Positions 18,212 through 26,746 of a stretch of DNA of 64,000 bases are shown piece after piece (positions within the stretch are counted from its first letter, which is position 1; each line of letters opens with the position of its first letter). The notes under the pieces are model-generated. The model saw nothing but the letters and a program-made list of their open reading frames with translations. It made no database searches and was not told where the DNA came from. Source of the stretch: Lachnospiraceae bacterium (GTDB lineage: Bacteria > Bacillota > Clostridia > Lachnospirales > Lachnospiraceae); the NCBI GenBank assembly GCA_024697595.1, contig JAILFK010000051.1, positions 1-64,000 on the forward strand. The letters are read 5' to 3'. The position numbers and the translations under genes are program-made.

Positions 18212-19216
18212 CTAAAAACGAATACTAATCTCTCCGGAGTCAATTGCTTTGGTCTCCGTCTCCCCTTCAAACAAAACAACCAAGTGACAATTATCATCCA
18301 CATCTATGGCCTTAGCTTTGCGAAATGTTCCATCCGCCTCTATAACTTTTATCTCCTTGCCAATAGCCATTTGTCGACTGCGATATTCATCTAAGTATGT
18401 CACATCTGGCAATTTTTTATAAACCTGATAAAACTCCTCTAAAAATGCTGCTACCAAACGATTTCTAGTGCCATTAGGATACTCATCTTCAAACAAACTT
18501 CCTGCAATATCCTTTAGTTCTTCAGGCCATCCGTCCTTTGGCGCTGCCAAATTGAATCCAATTCCTAGCACTGCATAATCTAATCTTCCCGTCTCCATAG
18601 ACACTGAAGCTTCCGTCAAGATTCCTGCAAACTTCTTCCCTCGAATAAACAGATCATTAACCCATTTAATATCCACATCTTTTTCTTTGATGTTGTCATC
18701 AATCATCTCGCAGGCCTTAGCTGCTGCCACTGCCGCAGCTGTTGTAATATGCACACTGTCGCTTATTGGCATATCTGGTCTAAGCAGTACACTCAAATAG
18801 ACGCCTGTTGTATCCGGCGATTCAAACTTGCGCCCTCTGCGCCCCTTGCCAGCAGTCTGCTTAGATGCCACCACGCATCTTCCTTCCACCTCACCAGCAT
18901 CACCGAGAGTTCTACATATATTGTTGGTGGAATCCACCACGTCTTTACATTCTATTTTGTAAAATGTTTTCGCATCCTTATCAAGATTATCATAGATTTC
19001 GTCCACATTTAAGATATCTGTATCATCTGCCATCGCGTATCCTAACTTTGTAGATCCTTCTATGCTATAACCTTCCTCGCGCAATTTATTGATAGCCTTC
19101 CATACTGCTGTTCTAGAAACATCTAACTCCTCAGCCAATTCCTGCCCCGAGTAATATGTTCCTTTGTGTTTATGTAAAATATTTAACACCTGATTTTTCA
19201 CAGTAATTCTTGCCAT
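18212..19216 (-). CDS. birA: bifunctional biotin-protein ligase / biotin operon repressor BirA
   Basis: A 334-residue class II biotin protein ligase. The N-terminal winged helix (HKGTYYSGQELAEELDVSRTAVWKAINKLREEGY) binds the biotin operator. The central domain has SKQTAGKGRRGRKF, the biotinyl-AMP loop of the GRGRRGR type, and DIKWVNDLFIRGKKFAGIL with the adenylation Lys. The C-terminal SH3-like cap follows. It attaches biotin to carboxylase subunits and represses transport genes when biotin is plentiful. It follows bioY by 14 bp in one operon. A matching operator stands before bioY, which supports true repressor function. Confidence 0.96.
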   Translation of the reverse strand: MARITVKNQVLNILHKHKGTYYSGQELAEELDVSRTAVWKAINKLREEGYSIEGSTKLGYAMADDTDILNVDEIYDNLDKDAKTFYKIECKDVVDSTNNICRTLGDAGEVEGRCVVASKQTAGKGRRGRKFESPDTTGVYLSVLLRPDMPISDSVHITTAAAVAAAKACEMIDDNIKEKDVDIKWVNDLFIRGKKFAGILTEASVSMETGRLDYAVLGIGFNLAAPKDGWPEELKDIAGSLFEDEYPNGTRNRLVAAFLEEFYQVYKKLPDVTYLDEYRSRQMAIGKEIKVIEADGTFRKAKAIDVDDNCHLVVLFEGETETKAIDSGEISIRF

Positions 19217-19230
19217 CTAAATCCTCTTTT

Positions 19231-19782
19231 CTAGCTCTGTTGTGGCAACAGATTTGCCTTGTTCAAAGCTCCTCTCAAAGCCTTGCCCAAAAGTGTTGCT
19301 CCAACAATCTTAATAATATCTCCAGGAATGAATGGCACTACACATACTGAAAGTGCATATGGAACATTAGAATCCATCATTATCACAAACCATACTGTTC
19401 CAAATACATATAAGACAGCTGTCGCCGCTACCATTCCAATCATTGTCAACCATAAGTTGTAATTTACTTTCGAAATTACTATACCACTAATCAAGGCCAA
19501 AAAGATATATCCAATTAAATATCCGCCTGTAGGTCCAGCCAAAACTCCAACTCCTGCCTGTCCCTTTGAAAATACTGGTAATCCAACCATTCCAAGCAAT
19601 AAGTATATCACAACACTAACCACTGACCACTTTGATCCAAGTACATATGCTGCCAAGTATACCACCATTGTCGCCAATGAGATTGGCACTGGTCCAATAG
19701 GAAGTGCAAATGGTGCCAGCACACATAATAACGCTGCCATGATTCCACATGTTGCCATATTGTAAATATTTGTCTTTTTCAT
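19231..19782 (-). CDS. bioY: biotin ECF transporter S component BioY
   Basis: A 183-residue integral membrane protein with about six helices. The family signature appears in GPVPISLATMVVYLAAYVLG and in GVGVLAGPTGGYLIGYI, both part of the biotin pocket. It captures biotin and works with the shared ECF ATPases and EcfT, which are not in this window. ATG 19782 is chosen because ACGGAGGAC lies upstream; in-frame codons further out cover the operator and promoter. A BirA operator at 19841-19871 overlaps the -35 box. No biotin synthesis genes are visible, consistent with biotin scavenging. Confidence 0.95.
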   Translation of the reverse strand: MKKTNIYNMATCGIMAALLCVLAPFALPIGPVPISLATMVVYLAAYVLGSKWSVVSVVIYLLLGMVGLPVFSKGQAGVGVLAGPTGGYLIGYIFLALISGIVISKVNYNLWLTMIGMVAATAVLYVFGTVWFVIMMDSNVPYALSVCVVPFIPGDIIKIVGATLLGKALRGALNKANLLPQQS

Positions 19783-19818
19783 TTTTCTAGTCCTCCGTTT
19801 AACAACTTTTCCGGATAA

Positions 19819-19847
19819 ATAATAAATATATATGTCACATTTGTCAA
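19819..19847 (-). promoter_or_regulatory. bioY-birA promoter
   Basis: On the minus strand TTGACA (19847-19842) and TATTAT (19824-19819) are 17 bp apart, a near-consensus sigma-A promoter. Transcription would start near 19812, about 30 nt before the bioY ATG. Confidence 0.75.
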
Positions 19848-19871
19848 CTCTTTTTAGTGTTTGGTTGACAA
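19841..19871. promoter_or_regulatory. BirA operator
   Basis: TTGTCAAC (19841-19848), 15 bp, GTTGACAA (19864-19871): a perfect 8-bp inverted repeat with the spacing of Gram-positive BirA boxes (TTGTTAACC-N14/15-GGTTAACAA type). It covers the -35 box of the bioY-birA promoter, so bound BirA-biotinyl-AMP should block polymerase. Confidence 0.85.
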
Positions 19872-20004
19872 TGTTTTTCATTTTTATTTTTTACATATTC
19901 TAACACTTTTATTATTTTCGTATATTTATTCATATTTGTGTTATAATATTCCCATATTATAGGAATCTATTTTAAATATATTTTTATATAAAGGGGAGAC
20001 TATT

Positions 20005-22104
20005 TTGCAAATCTTTGAAGATCATGACTTTATTAAACATGCCACCATCGTTTTAAATTATCTGCACAATGGTGTGGCATGTCTAGAAATCAATCCAGAC
20101 AATTCTTTAAAATTAATATATGTAAATCAAGTTATAACCAAGATGGTTGGTAAAGATTTCGATGATTTATTTGATCTATATCAAGACAATGTACTAGATA
20201 TGCTTTATCCTGCTGATCAGAGTCGTTTTTACAATGATTTGATATCCCACAGGACAAACATGGAATATTTTCGTGGAACCTATCGCTTCCAAACTGTTCA
20301 AAACACAACCACTTGGGCTTTAGGCCATTTTCAATTTTTAAAACAACGGGGAAAAGATGTTTGTATTATCTTATTAACCAACGTAAATGATTTTATAAGT
20401 GCTCAGATTAAAGTCGAAGAAGACTACGATAATATGTGGCAGCACATCTTAAATAATATTCCAATTGGAACAGCAATCATTTCTAAAGAAGCGGATAAAT
20501 ATAGCATCATAGCTTTAAATGATCCTCTAAAAACCTTTGCAAATCATGTTGGTGAAATGATCGATGGTACAAAAAGAGATTGGAACAAAGAAAATCTATC
20601 CATTTTGCTAAACCAAAGCATTTATACTTTTTGTCTAAACGAGGACATTCCTCTTGTGGAAAAAGCCCTAACGGATTGCCTTTCTGAGCCTACATCAGAG
20701 ACAACTTTTCGATTGGCCGGCTCAACTGAAAGCAATCCAATCTATATCCATATAAAGTGTTCCTCCAACATATTTTCACCGACAAAGACCTTCTACTATA
20801 TATTATTTACAGAGGTCACAAAGGAGGTATTAACTGAACAGGAATTGCAGGCTAACCAACTTTTGTTAACCCGCTTAAGTTACTATGATAATCTAACTGG
20901 ATTCAAAAACAGAAATGCCTATTCTGAATTCACAGACAATGCCAAATTTGATTCTAATCATTCCGTAGGAATTGCCTTTTTAGATGCCAATGGTCTAAAG
21001 GAAACCAATGACAAATTAGGTCACGCCTATGGCGACAGAATGCTTCAACAATTAGCAAATATTGTAAAAGAATATGTTGATTATACCAATGTTTATCGAA
21101 TCAGTGGTGATGAATTCGTCATTCTTGAACCAGATGCTGATAAGGACGCTTTTATAAGCAAAATTTTAACAGTTCGTCGTGCTTTAATTAAAAATGATAA
21201 TATTGCCAGCCTTGGTTTCACTTGGGAGAAAGATATGACCAACCTAAAGCAAAGCATCGGCAGCGCTGAACAGGCAATGTATATGGAAAAGCATAAATAT
21301 TATGCGAGTACAGCCGCCTCAAATTCAAAACACAGACCTAGACTGCTTCGCAACCTTTTATACAATTTGGAAAATGGTAGATATGTCATGTATCTTCAAC
21401 CTAAATGTGATACAGATTCATATATCGCCACTGGTGCGGAAGCCCTAGTTCGTTTTATAGATAAAGACGGATCAATACTTCCACCATATGAGTTTATTCC
21501 TCAATTGGAACGTGAAAAATTAATTCCTAAAATTGATTATTTTATACTTGAGGAAGCTTGTAAATACCTAGAAACGTTAAAAGCCAAAAACATTACCGAT
21601 TTTGTCGTCTCAGTAAATATGTCTCGTATATCTTTCGAGGAATTAAATTTTACTGAGGATGTAAAGGATATTTGTTCCAAGTACGACTTTAACAGAAACC
21701 AATTGGAATTCGAGTTGACGGAAACATATAAAACAATTGACTCTATGCGACTCAATACCTTTCTCAAAAGAATCAAGGCTTTAGGAATATCCATCTCTCT
21801 TGATGACGTTGGAACTGATTACTCCTCACTAACCATGTTGATAATGGACGAGATAGATGTTATTAAAATCGATCGCTCTTTGATAACTCAAATCAACGGA
21901 CGACCAGCCCAGATTCTGCTCAAAAATATTATTACAACCGCCCATGAGTTAGGGCTAAAAGTTATAGCAGAAGGTGTGGAAACTGATGAGGTTAGACTGT
22001 TATTAAAAGATTTAGGCTGCGATCAATATCAGGGATACCTCATGTCTCCACCAATTCCAGTGGAGGAGTTTAACCAACGATTTATGCGACATTACACTGA
22101 ATAG
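20005..22104 (+). CDS. PAS-GGDEF-EAL cyclic-di-GMP signalling protein
   Basis: A 699-residue soluble protein. Two PAS-like sensing regions fill roughly residues 10-280. A GGDEF domain follows (YDNLTGFKNRNAY, IAFLDANGLKETNDKLGH, and RISGDEF in place of GGDEF). The EAL domain has EALVR, the metal-binding Asn in SVNMSR, ELTET, LDDVGTDYSSL instead of DDFGTGYSSL, DVIKIDRS and AEGVET. The phosphodiesterase residues are thus largely intact. Cyclase activity is uncertain because the first Gly of GGDEF is Ser. The start is TTG with GGGGAG six bases upstream and no better in-frame ATG nearby. It is monocistronic, ended by a bidirectional terminator. Confidence 0.92.
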   Translation: MQIFEDHDFIKHATIVLNYLHNGVACLEINPDNSLKLIYVNQVITKMVGKDFDDLFDLYQDNVLDMLYPADQSRFYNDLISHRTNMEYFRGTYRFQTVQNTTTWALGHFQFLKQRGKDVCIILLTNVNDFISAQIKVEEDYDNMWQHILNNIPIGTAIISKEADKYSIIALNDPLKTFANHVGEMIDGTKRDWNKENLSILLNQSIYTFCLNEDIPLVEKALTDCLSEPTSETTFRLAGSTESNPIYIHIKCSSNIFSPTKTFYYILFTEVTKEVLTEQELQANQLLLTRLSYYDNLTGFKNRNAYSEFTDNAKFDSNHSVGIAFLDANGLKETNDKLGHAYGDRMLQQLANIVKEYVDYTNVYRISGDEFVILEPDADKDAFISKILTVRRALIKNDNIASLGFTWEKDMTNLKQSIGSAEQAMYMEKHKYYASTAASNSKHRPRLLRNLLYNLENGRYVMYLQPKCDTDSYIATGAEALVRFIDKDGSILPPYEFIPQLEREKLIPKIDYFILEEACKYLETLKAKNITDFVVSVNMSRISFEELNFTEDVKDICSKYDFNRNQLEFELTETYKTIDSMRLNTFLKRIKALGISISLDDVGTDYSSLTMLIMDEIDVIKIDRSLITQINGRPAQILLKNIITTAHELGLKVIAEGVETDEVRLLLKDLGCDQYQGYLMSPPIPVEEFNQRFMRHYTE

Positions 22105-22149
22105 ATTAAACGTCAAACAAAATAATGCATAAACAATATTCTAAATAAT

Positions 22150-22186
22150 AAAAAGCGATTTACCAATTAATAGTAAATCGCTTTTT
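22150..22186. terminator. bidirectional terminator between the GGDEF-EAL gene and ilvE
   Basis: AAAAAGCGATTTAC (22150-22163) and GTAAATCGCTTTTT (22173-22186) form a perfect 14-bp stem with a 9-nt loop. A/T tails on both sides serve both convergent genes. Confidence 0.9.
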
Positions 22187-22227
22187 ATCATATCCATATC
22201 CAAAATACATGCTAGATTATATTTAAA

Positions 22228-23262
22228 TTAATCTTCCTTCATAATCTCATGAACCCATCCCTCTGGTCCTTCAATAGTACCCATCTGGATTCCTGTAAGA
22301 GTATCATAAAGTTTCTTGGTAACTGGTCCCATATCTTCCATTCCACTGGCAAAGCAGATATCCTTACCATGATCTACAATCTTGCCTACTGGAGAGATAA
22401 CTGCTGCTGTTCCACATAAACCACACTCAACAAAATCTGGAACCTCTGACAATTTAACCTCTCTGTGCTCAACTGTAAGTCCAAGATATTTTTCAGCAAC
22501 AATCATAAGAGATCTTCTTGTGATTGAAGGTAAAATCGAATCAGACTTTGGTGTTACAAACTTGCCATCTTTTGTGATGAAGTAGAAATTAGCTCCACCT
22601 GTCTCCTCAACCTTGGTTCTTGTAGCTGGGTCAAGATACATATTCTCATCAAATCCCTTGTTATGAGCATCAACAATGTTGTGCAAACTCATAGCATAGT
22701 TGAGTCCAGCCTTGATATTTCCAGTTCCATGAGGTGCCGCTCTATCCTCATCAGAAACTCTGATAGTAATAGGCTTAGCGCCACCCTTGAAATAAGGTCC
22801 TACTGGTGTTACAAAAATTCTAAACTGATACTCATCTGCTGGCTTAACACCAATAACAGGATTTGTACCAATCATATATGGTCTGATATATAGAGTAGCT
22901 CCTGAACCATATGGTGGGACCCATGCAGCATTGGCCTTTACCACCTGCTCAACAGCCTCAACAAATTTATCTTCAGGGAATACAGGCATCATAAGCTTCT
23001 CACAAGAATCAGCCATTCGAGATGCATTTAAATCAGGTCTAAAGCAGACAATTCGCCCATCTTCAGTTGTGTATGCCTTCAAGCCTTCAAAGCAAGCTTG
23101 GCAATACTGAAATACTCCTGCACACTCATTTAATACGATGTTGGAATCAGTGATAATCTCTCCCTCATCCCATTTTCCATCTTTGAAATTGGCTACGAAT
23201 CTGTAGTCAGCAATCTGATAACCGAAACCTAGGTTACCCCAATCGATGTCTTTCTTCACCAT
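22228..23262 (-). CDS. ilvE: branched-chain amino acid aminotransferase
   Basis: A 344-residue fold-type IV PLP enzyme that interconverts Val, Leu and Ile with their keto acids in the cytoplasm. The long N-terminal extension (WGNLGFGYQIADYRFVANFKDGKW) and YCQACFEGLKAY mark the class II (eukaryote-like) branch. GTGNIKAGLNYAMSL contains the PLP-binding Lys, and EETGGANFYFI and the C-terminal CGTAAVISPVG bind cofactor phosphate. It starts after AGGAGGAACAATAAG. It is monocistronic. A short perfect hairpin lies at 23293-23310 in the leader; no T-box or peptide leader is evident. Confidence 0.96.
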   Translation of the reverse strand: MVKKDIDWGNLGFGYQIADYRFVANFKDGKWDEGEIITDSNIVLNECAGVFQYCQACFEGLKAYTTEDGRIVCFRPDLNASRMADSCEKLMMPVFPEDKFVEAVEQVVKANAAWVPPYGSGATLYIRPYMIGTNPVIGVKPADEYQFRIFVTPVGPYFKGGAKPITIRVSDEDRAAPHGTGNIKAGLNYAMSLHNIVDAHNKGFDENMYLDPATRTKVEETGGANFYFITKDGKFVTPKSDSILPSITRRSLMIVAEKYLGLTVEHREVKLSEVPDFVECGLCGTAAVISPVGKIVDHGKDICFASGMEDMGPVTKKLYDTLTGIQMGTIEGPEGWVHEIMKED

Positions 23263-23292
23263 CTTATTGTTCCTCCTATTATGTTACTTCAC

Positions 23293-23310
23293 ACAACTTT
23301 TATAAGTTGT
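23293..23310 (-). promoter_or_regulatory. palindrome in the ilvE leader
   Basis: ACAACTT-TTAT-AAGTTGT is a perfect 7-bp inverted repeat about 30 bp upstream of the ilvE start. It could be an operator or a leader hairpin. Confidence 0.3.
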
Positions 23311-23457
23311 TTCCCGCAATCTATTAATAATAAATTTCGTCCTTTTAATAAATAATTATAGGCATTCTCTTTTTCTTTGACAAGAATAAATAAACATAAA
23401 TATGTCTGTATTATTCAATAAAAATATGAAAAGTTTAACAAATATTTTATTTATTTG

Positions 23458-23486
23458 TTGACATGCTAATTTAAGGATGTTATATT
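23458..23486 (+). promoter_or_regulatory. promoter of the PadR-HAAS-DUF4097 operon
   Basis: TTGACA (23458-23463) and TATATT (23481-23486) with 17-bp spacing, near consensus. The likely transcription start is at about 23493. Confidence 0.75.
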
Positions 23487-23544
23487 TACTACGTCAGACA
23501 TACCACGACACTCGTAGTACGACAGACATAATATGACAGTCATA
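23487..23544 (+). promoter_or_regulatory. repeat cluster, candidate PadR operator
   Basis: Directly after the -10 box, TACTACG (23487-23493) and CGTAGTA (23513-23519) form an inverted repeat. The 12-mers ACGTCAGACATA (23491) and ACGACAGACATA (23519) are direct repeats, with a weaker third copy near 23533. This position at the transcription start fits autorepression by the PadR protein encoded next. Confidence 0.55.
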
Positions 23545-23586
23545 GTATAACAGATACAATGACAATTAAATAAAGGAGGGATTTTC

Positions 23587-23916
23587 GTGACAGCAATCAG
23601 TAGCGACGTAATCCGAGGGTACAACGATACAATGATCCTGTATCTGTTGTTGGATCAGCCTTCATACGGTTACGAAATATCGAAGCGGATTCGTGAATTA
23701 TCTGATGACAAATATATCATTAAAGAAACAACTCTATATTCTGCCTTTAATCGAATGGAGAAAAATGGATATATCTCATCTTTTTCTCAAATTGCAGATA
23801 ATGGAAAACGCAGAACCTACTATCAAATTACAGATGCAGGAAGAACATTTTACAAAGAAAAATGTGATGAATGGCAACTGACTCAAGAGGTAGTAGAGAA
23901 ATTTATTATCAAATAA
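23587..23916 (+). CDS. PadR-family transcriptional regulator
   Basis: A 109-residue winged-helix repressor. MILYLLLDQPSYGYEISKRI is the typical first helix pair of PadR, and ETTLYSAFNRMEKNGYISSF is the recognition helix and start of the wing. RRTYYQITDAGRTFYKEKCDEW ends the wing and begins the dimer helix. The start is GTG after AAGGAGGG. The next gene begins 29 bp later. PadR genes followed by a HAAS-domain membrane protein and a DUF4097 protein are a common Firmicute envelope-response arrangement. The inducer is unknown; candidate operators lie at 23487-23544. Confidence 0.93.
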   Translation: MTAISSDVIRGYNDTMILYLLLDQPSYGYEISKRIRELSDDKYIIKETTLYSAFNRMEKNGYISSFSQIADNGKRRTYYQITDAGRTFYKEKCDEWQLTQEVVEKFIIK

Positions 23917-23945
23917 TATTTTTTAAAATTACAAGGAGAAACCTT

Positions 23946-24950
23946 ATGGAAACAATAAAGAATTATTTAGAATCACTTTTTGCAGGACTTCCAAATACTC
24001 CAGAAGTATGGAAAGCCAAAGACGAGCTCTTACAGATGATGGAGGATAAATACAACGAACTTATGTCCAACGGCGCCAATGAAAATGAAGCTATCGCACA
24101 GGTCATTGCCGATTTTGGTAATCTTGATGAATTAGCAGAAAGCCTTGGAATCGAAAACTTCATCCATAATTCACAACCTAAAAATGGAATGGAACTATCA
24201 CTAAAGGAAGCAAAAGATTATATTGCAGATAAATCCACAAACGGTTTTCGTATAGGTCTGGCCGTATTACTGTTTATCACATGCCCTATATGCCCTATAA
24301 TCGGCGATGCAATAAGCACTCAAGTAGCTCCAGGCTCCAATGTGGGCGGCGCAATAGGATCTTGCTTTTTCCTTATATTTATAGCTATCGGTGTGGCTAT
24401 TTGCATATATAGTGGTTCCTTTATGAAAAAATGGGATACACTAAGACCTGGCAATTACTATATCAATCCTAATACAGCTCAAAATATTTACGACGAAAAT
24501 AGGAATAACCAGTCCAATTATGCTTTGGTCAGAACTGTAGGCATTATACTTATTATCCTAAGTTTTCTACCTGCAATCATCTTTGATGAAATAAGTAATT
24601 CTGAATTCATCAATGAGCTCCTTAGTGCACCACTATTATTCATTTTTGTTGGATTAGGTGTACTTCTTCTCATTGCCACAAGTCAAAAAGAAGATGCATA
24701 TAAAATTCTGTTATCTCTAAATGATAGAAGCACTGTGGCCGGTAATTATGTACCTCATTCTTCAAAAGAAAACGTATACACAAACAAAACTGTCCAAGCT
24801 ATTATGTCAGTTTATTGGCCTACTGTAACATGCATTTATCTGATATGGAGTTTCATAACATTTGCCTGGGGAATCACTTGGATTGTATGGCCTATAGCTG
24901 CAATAATTAATAATCTTATCAACAATATCTATGGTATAAAGGAGAATTAA
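23946..24950 (+). CDS. HAAS-domain (DUF1700-like) membrane protein
   Basis: A 334-residue protein starting METIKNYLESLF. Residues 1-75 form the HAAS helical domain (WKAKDELLQMMEDKYNELMSNGANENEAIAQVIADFGNLDEL), which in this family interacts with the partner PadR regulator. Four or five TM helices follow, at about 100-120, 135-155, 200-220, 235-255 and 295-330. ATG 23946 has AAGGAGAAACCTT upstream; the longer open frame overlaps padR and is not used. The gene ends 1 bp before the DUF4097 gene, so all three are one operon. It likely senses or transmits envelope state. Confidence 0.85.
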   Translation: METIKNYLESLFAGLPNTPEVWKAKDELLQMMEDKYNELMSNGANENEAIAQVIADFGNLDELAESLGIENFIHNSQPKNGMELSLKEAKDYIADKSTNGFRIGLAVLLFITCPICPIIGDAISTQVAPGSNVGGAIGSCFFLIFIAIGVAICIYSGSFMKKWDTLRPGNYYINPNTAQNIYDENRNNQSNYALVRTVGIILIILSFLPAIIFDEISNSEFINELLSAPLLFIFVGLGVLLLIATSQKEDAYKILLSLNDRSTVAGNYVPHSSKENVYTNKTVQAIMSVYWPTVTCIYLIWSFITFAWGITWIVWPIAAIINNLINNIYGIKEN

Positions 24951-24951
24951 T

Positions 24952-25788
24952 ATGAAAAGAACAATCTATTTAGTCACAATTTCTATAATAACAGTTCTGG
25001 TTATTATTCTCTCCACAGGAATAAGATCCGGTAAAATGTTGGGAAATGTATTATCTGATGGATTTGGATGGATTGGAAACGAAAAGCACAATTCCAAGGA
25101 TAACATCAAAGAAGCTCAAACTCTCGAAGCCTTTGAAAATGTGGAAATCGATACAACTGCCAGTGATATCCGCATTGTATACGGCGATAATTTCAGTTAT
25201 ACATACAAGGGCGAGAAAAAATTATTACCAAACTTTTCTGTCGAGAACAATACTTTAAAAATCGTTGAAAACAGTTCCTCTTCTATGGATTTTGGATTTG
25301 ATTTTGATTCTATAAAATGTAGAACAACAATCACAATACCTGATGGAACAAAACTCGAAAATATCAAAGCCAAAAGCTCTGCTGGAAATATTGATATCGA
25401 CGATATAAACGCAGAAAATATTGACATAAATATGAGTGCCGGAAACGTAACTTTAGACAATGTAAATATAAAAGAAGCTGACCTTAAGCTAAGTGCAGGC
25501 AACTGCGAATCAAGTGACTCATACTTCAATTCTATAAACTGTGATTGCAGTGCCGGAAACGCTACATTTACCTGTGTAAGCTTTAAAGAATTTGAAGCTA
25601 ATATGAGCGCCGGTAATATTGAAGTTGAATCTGAAATACCTTTGGATGATGCTACCATAAATGCAGACGCATCAATGCTTCATATTAACGACGCCCATAT
25701 AAAAAATAATCATTTCACACAAAAATCAGCAGATTCACCATCTGTTAAAATCAAATGCACAGCAGGTAATGCCGATTTAAATTGGTAA
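24952..25788 (+). CDS. DUF4097-type surface protein with repeated SAGN beta-strand motifs
   Basis: A 278-residue protein. One N-terminal TM or uncleaved signal (IYLVTISIITVLVIILSTGI) is followed by an extracellular right-handed beta-repeat domain. The motif SAGN recurs (KSSAGNIDID, NMSAGNVTL, KLSAGNCES, DCSAGNATF, NMSAGNIEV, and a final CTAGNADLNW) at intervals of about 20 residues, one turn each, as in DUF4097 'adhesin' proteins. It starts one base after the HAAS gene stop, with GGAG upstream, so translation is coupled. Its role is presumed to be envelope stress sensing or protection; the ligand is unknown. It converges with the esterase gene 10 bp away. Confidence 0.85.
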   Translation: MKRTIYLVTISIITVLVIILSTGIRSGKMLGNVLSDGFGWIGNEKHNSKDNIKEAQTLEAFENVEIDTTASDIRIVYGDNFSYTYKGEKKLLPNFSVENNTLKIVENSSSSMDFGFDFDSIKCRTTITIPDGTKLENIKAKSSAGNIDIDDINAENIDINMSAGNVTLDNVNIKEADLKLSAGNCESSDSYFNSINCDCSAGNATFTCVSFKEFEANMSAGNIEVESEIPLDDATINADASMLHINDAHIKNNHFTQKSADSPSVKIKCTAGNADLNW

Positions 25789-25798
25789 AATATATAAA

Positions 25799-26584
25799 TT
25801 AATCTAGTGTATCTCCCAGCCAAAAAGCTACAGCGTTGTCCATCCAAACCTGGGCCGCTGTACCTGAGGCTGGACCTACACCATGATCCACCCCTGGAAA
25901 AGTCTCACATTTATACTCCACCCCTGCTTCTTTTAAAGCTTCAGCCATCATGGTAGTATTTACCGGTGGCACAGATTTATCATTCTCTCCACACCATATA
26001 TAAGTTCTTGGATAATCTGATGTGACATGTTTTTCAACACTGGCCATATCAACAGCCTCTGAATCTGCATTTACACCAAGCAAATTCTCTCTGGTTCCCT
26101 TGTGAGTTATCTTGGCATCCATAGAAATAACGGGATAACTTAAAACCAAGCATCCCGGCTTTGGCAAATTATAATTTGTATATCCCATGTTATCAGTTCC
26201 CATTGAAGCCACTAAATGTCCTCCAGCCGAAGAACCCCAAACGCTATAATTTTCCATATCCAGATTCATCTCGTCAGCCATCTCATGAACATCGGTTATT
26301 GCCTTGGCCAAATCGTCTTGAGGATTCGGATATTTACCCTTGCCCTTGACGCGATAATACACAATGACAGACGAGATACCCTTTTCGTTCAATTTTCGCG
26401 CGATAGGCACCCCCTCTATAAAGGATGAAACCAATGTGTATCCGCCTCCTGGGCAGATGATTGCACATTTATGTTTCTTGCCATCATTTATCACAAAACG
26501 AGTATCCAACTCATATTTATTCATATGAAATATATCTTTTAAACTTTGATGTTGATCTATATCAACAGGTCTACTATTTGACAT
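25799..26584 (-). CDS. alpha/beta hydrolase, acetylesterase-like
   Basis: A 261-residue cytoplasmic hydrolase. CAIICPGGGYTLVSSF provides the oxyanion hole. VWGSSAGGHLVASMG carries the nucleophilic Ser in GxSxG form. WCGENDKSVPPVNT holds the acid, and FPGVDHGVGPAS the His of the triad. This matches the BD-FAE/xylan-acetylesterase branch that removes acetyl or other small acyl groups from sugars. There is no signal peptide, so it would act on imported oligosaccharides. It is monocistronic and convergent with the DUF4097 gene. The natural substrate is inferred from family and context only. Confidence 0.85.
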   Translation of the reverse strand: MSNSRPVDIDQHQSLKDIFHMNKYELDTRFVINDGKKHKCAIICPGGGYTLVSSFIEGVPIARKLNEKGISSVIVYYRVKGKGKYPNPQDDLAKAITDVHEMADEMNLDMENYSVWGSSAGGHLVASMGTDNMGYTNYNLPKPGCLVLSYPVISMDAKITHKGTRENLLGVNADSEAVDMASVEKHVTSDYPRTYIWCGENDKSVPPVNTTMMAEALKEAGVEYKCETFPGVDHGVGPASGTAAQVWMDNAVAFWLGDTLD

Positions 26585-26671
26585 CTTTTTCTTCCCTCTA
26601 ATTAATTAAATTTCGTTTGTTAATGATTATACCATTTAATAAGTAAAACGAATTATTTTTTTAAGTGCACT

Positions 26672-26699
26672 TTGTAAGATTTTTCTCAAATGTTATACT
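26672..26699 (+). promoter_or_regulatory. promoter of the Nudix-nitrilase operon
   Basis: TTGTAA (26672-26677) and TATACT (26694-26699) are spaced 16 bp apart, about 50 bp before the Nudix gene start. Confidence 0.5.
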
Positions 26700-26746
26700 T
26701 GAATTGGATATTTGTAATTTGCCGGTAAAATACGGAGGAATAATAT

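Larger units (their letters stand above)
23263..23586. other. divergent intergenic region ilvE / padR operon
   Basis: The 324-bp gap contains no ORF. Besides the ilvE leader palindrome it holds a strong promoter for the PadR operon (23458-23486), followed at once by clustered repeats (23487-23544). The rest is AT-rich sequence in which I see nothing further. Confidence 0.6.

Noticed and set aside
22105..23586. T-box or other riboswitch before ilvE
   Set aside because: No T-box sequence, specifier stem or antiterminator pattern was found; only a short palindrome.
23871..23945. Upstream extension of the HAAS protein frame into padR
   Set aside because: The proper start at 23946 has AAGGAGAAACC and matches the normal HAAS N terminus.
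25440..25640. Repeated codons for SAGN as a possible minisatellite or CRISPR-like array
   Set aside because: The repeats are at protein level with varied codons and spacing, as expected of a beta-repeat fold.
25197..25658. A 153-codon open frame on the minus strand inside the DUF4097 gene
   Set aside because: It is antisense to a well-supported gene, has no ribosome site and reflects the repeat composition of the coding strand.
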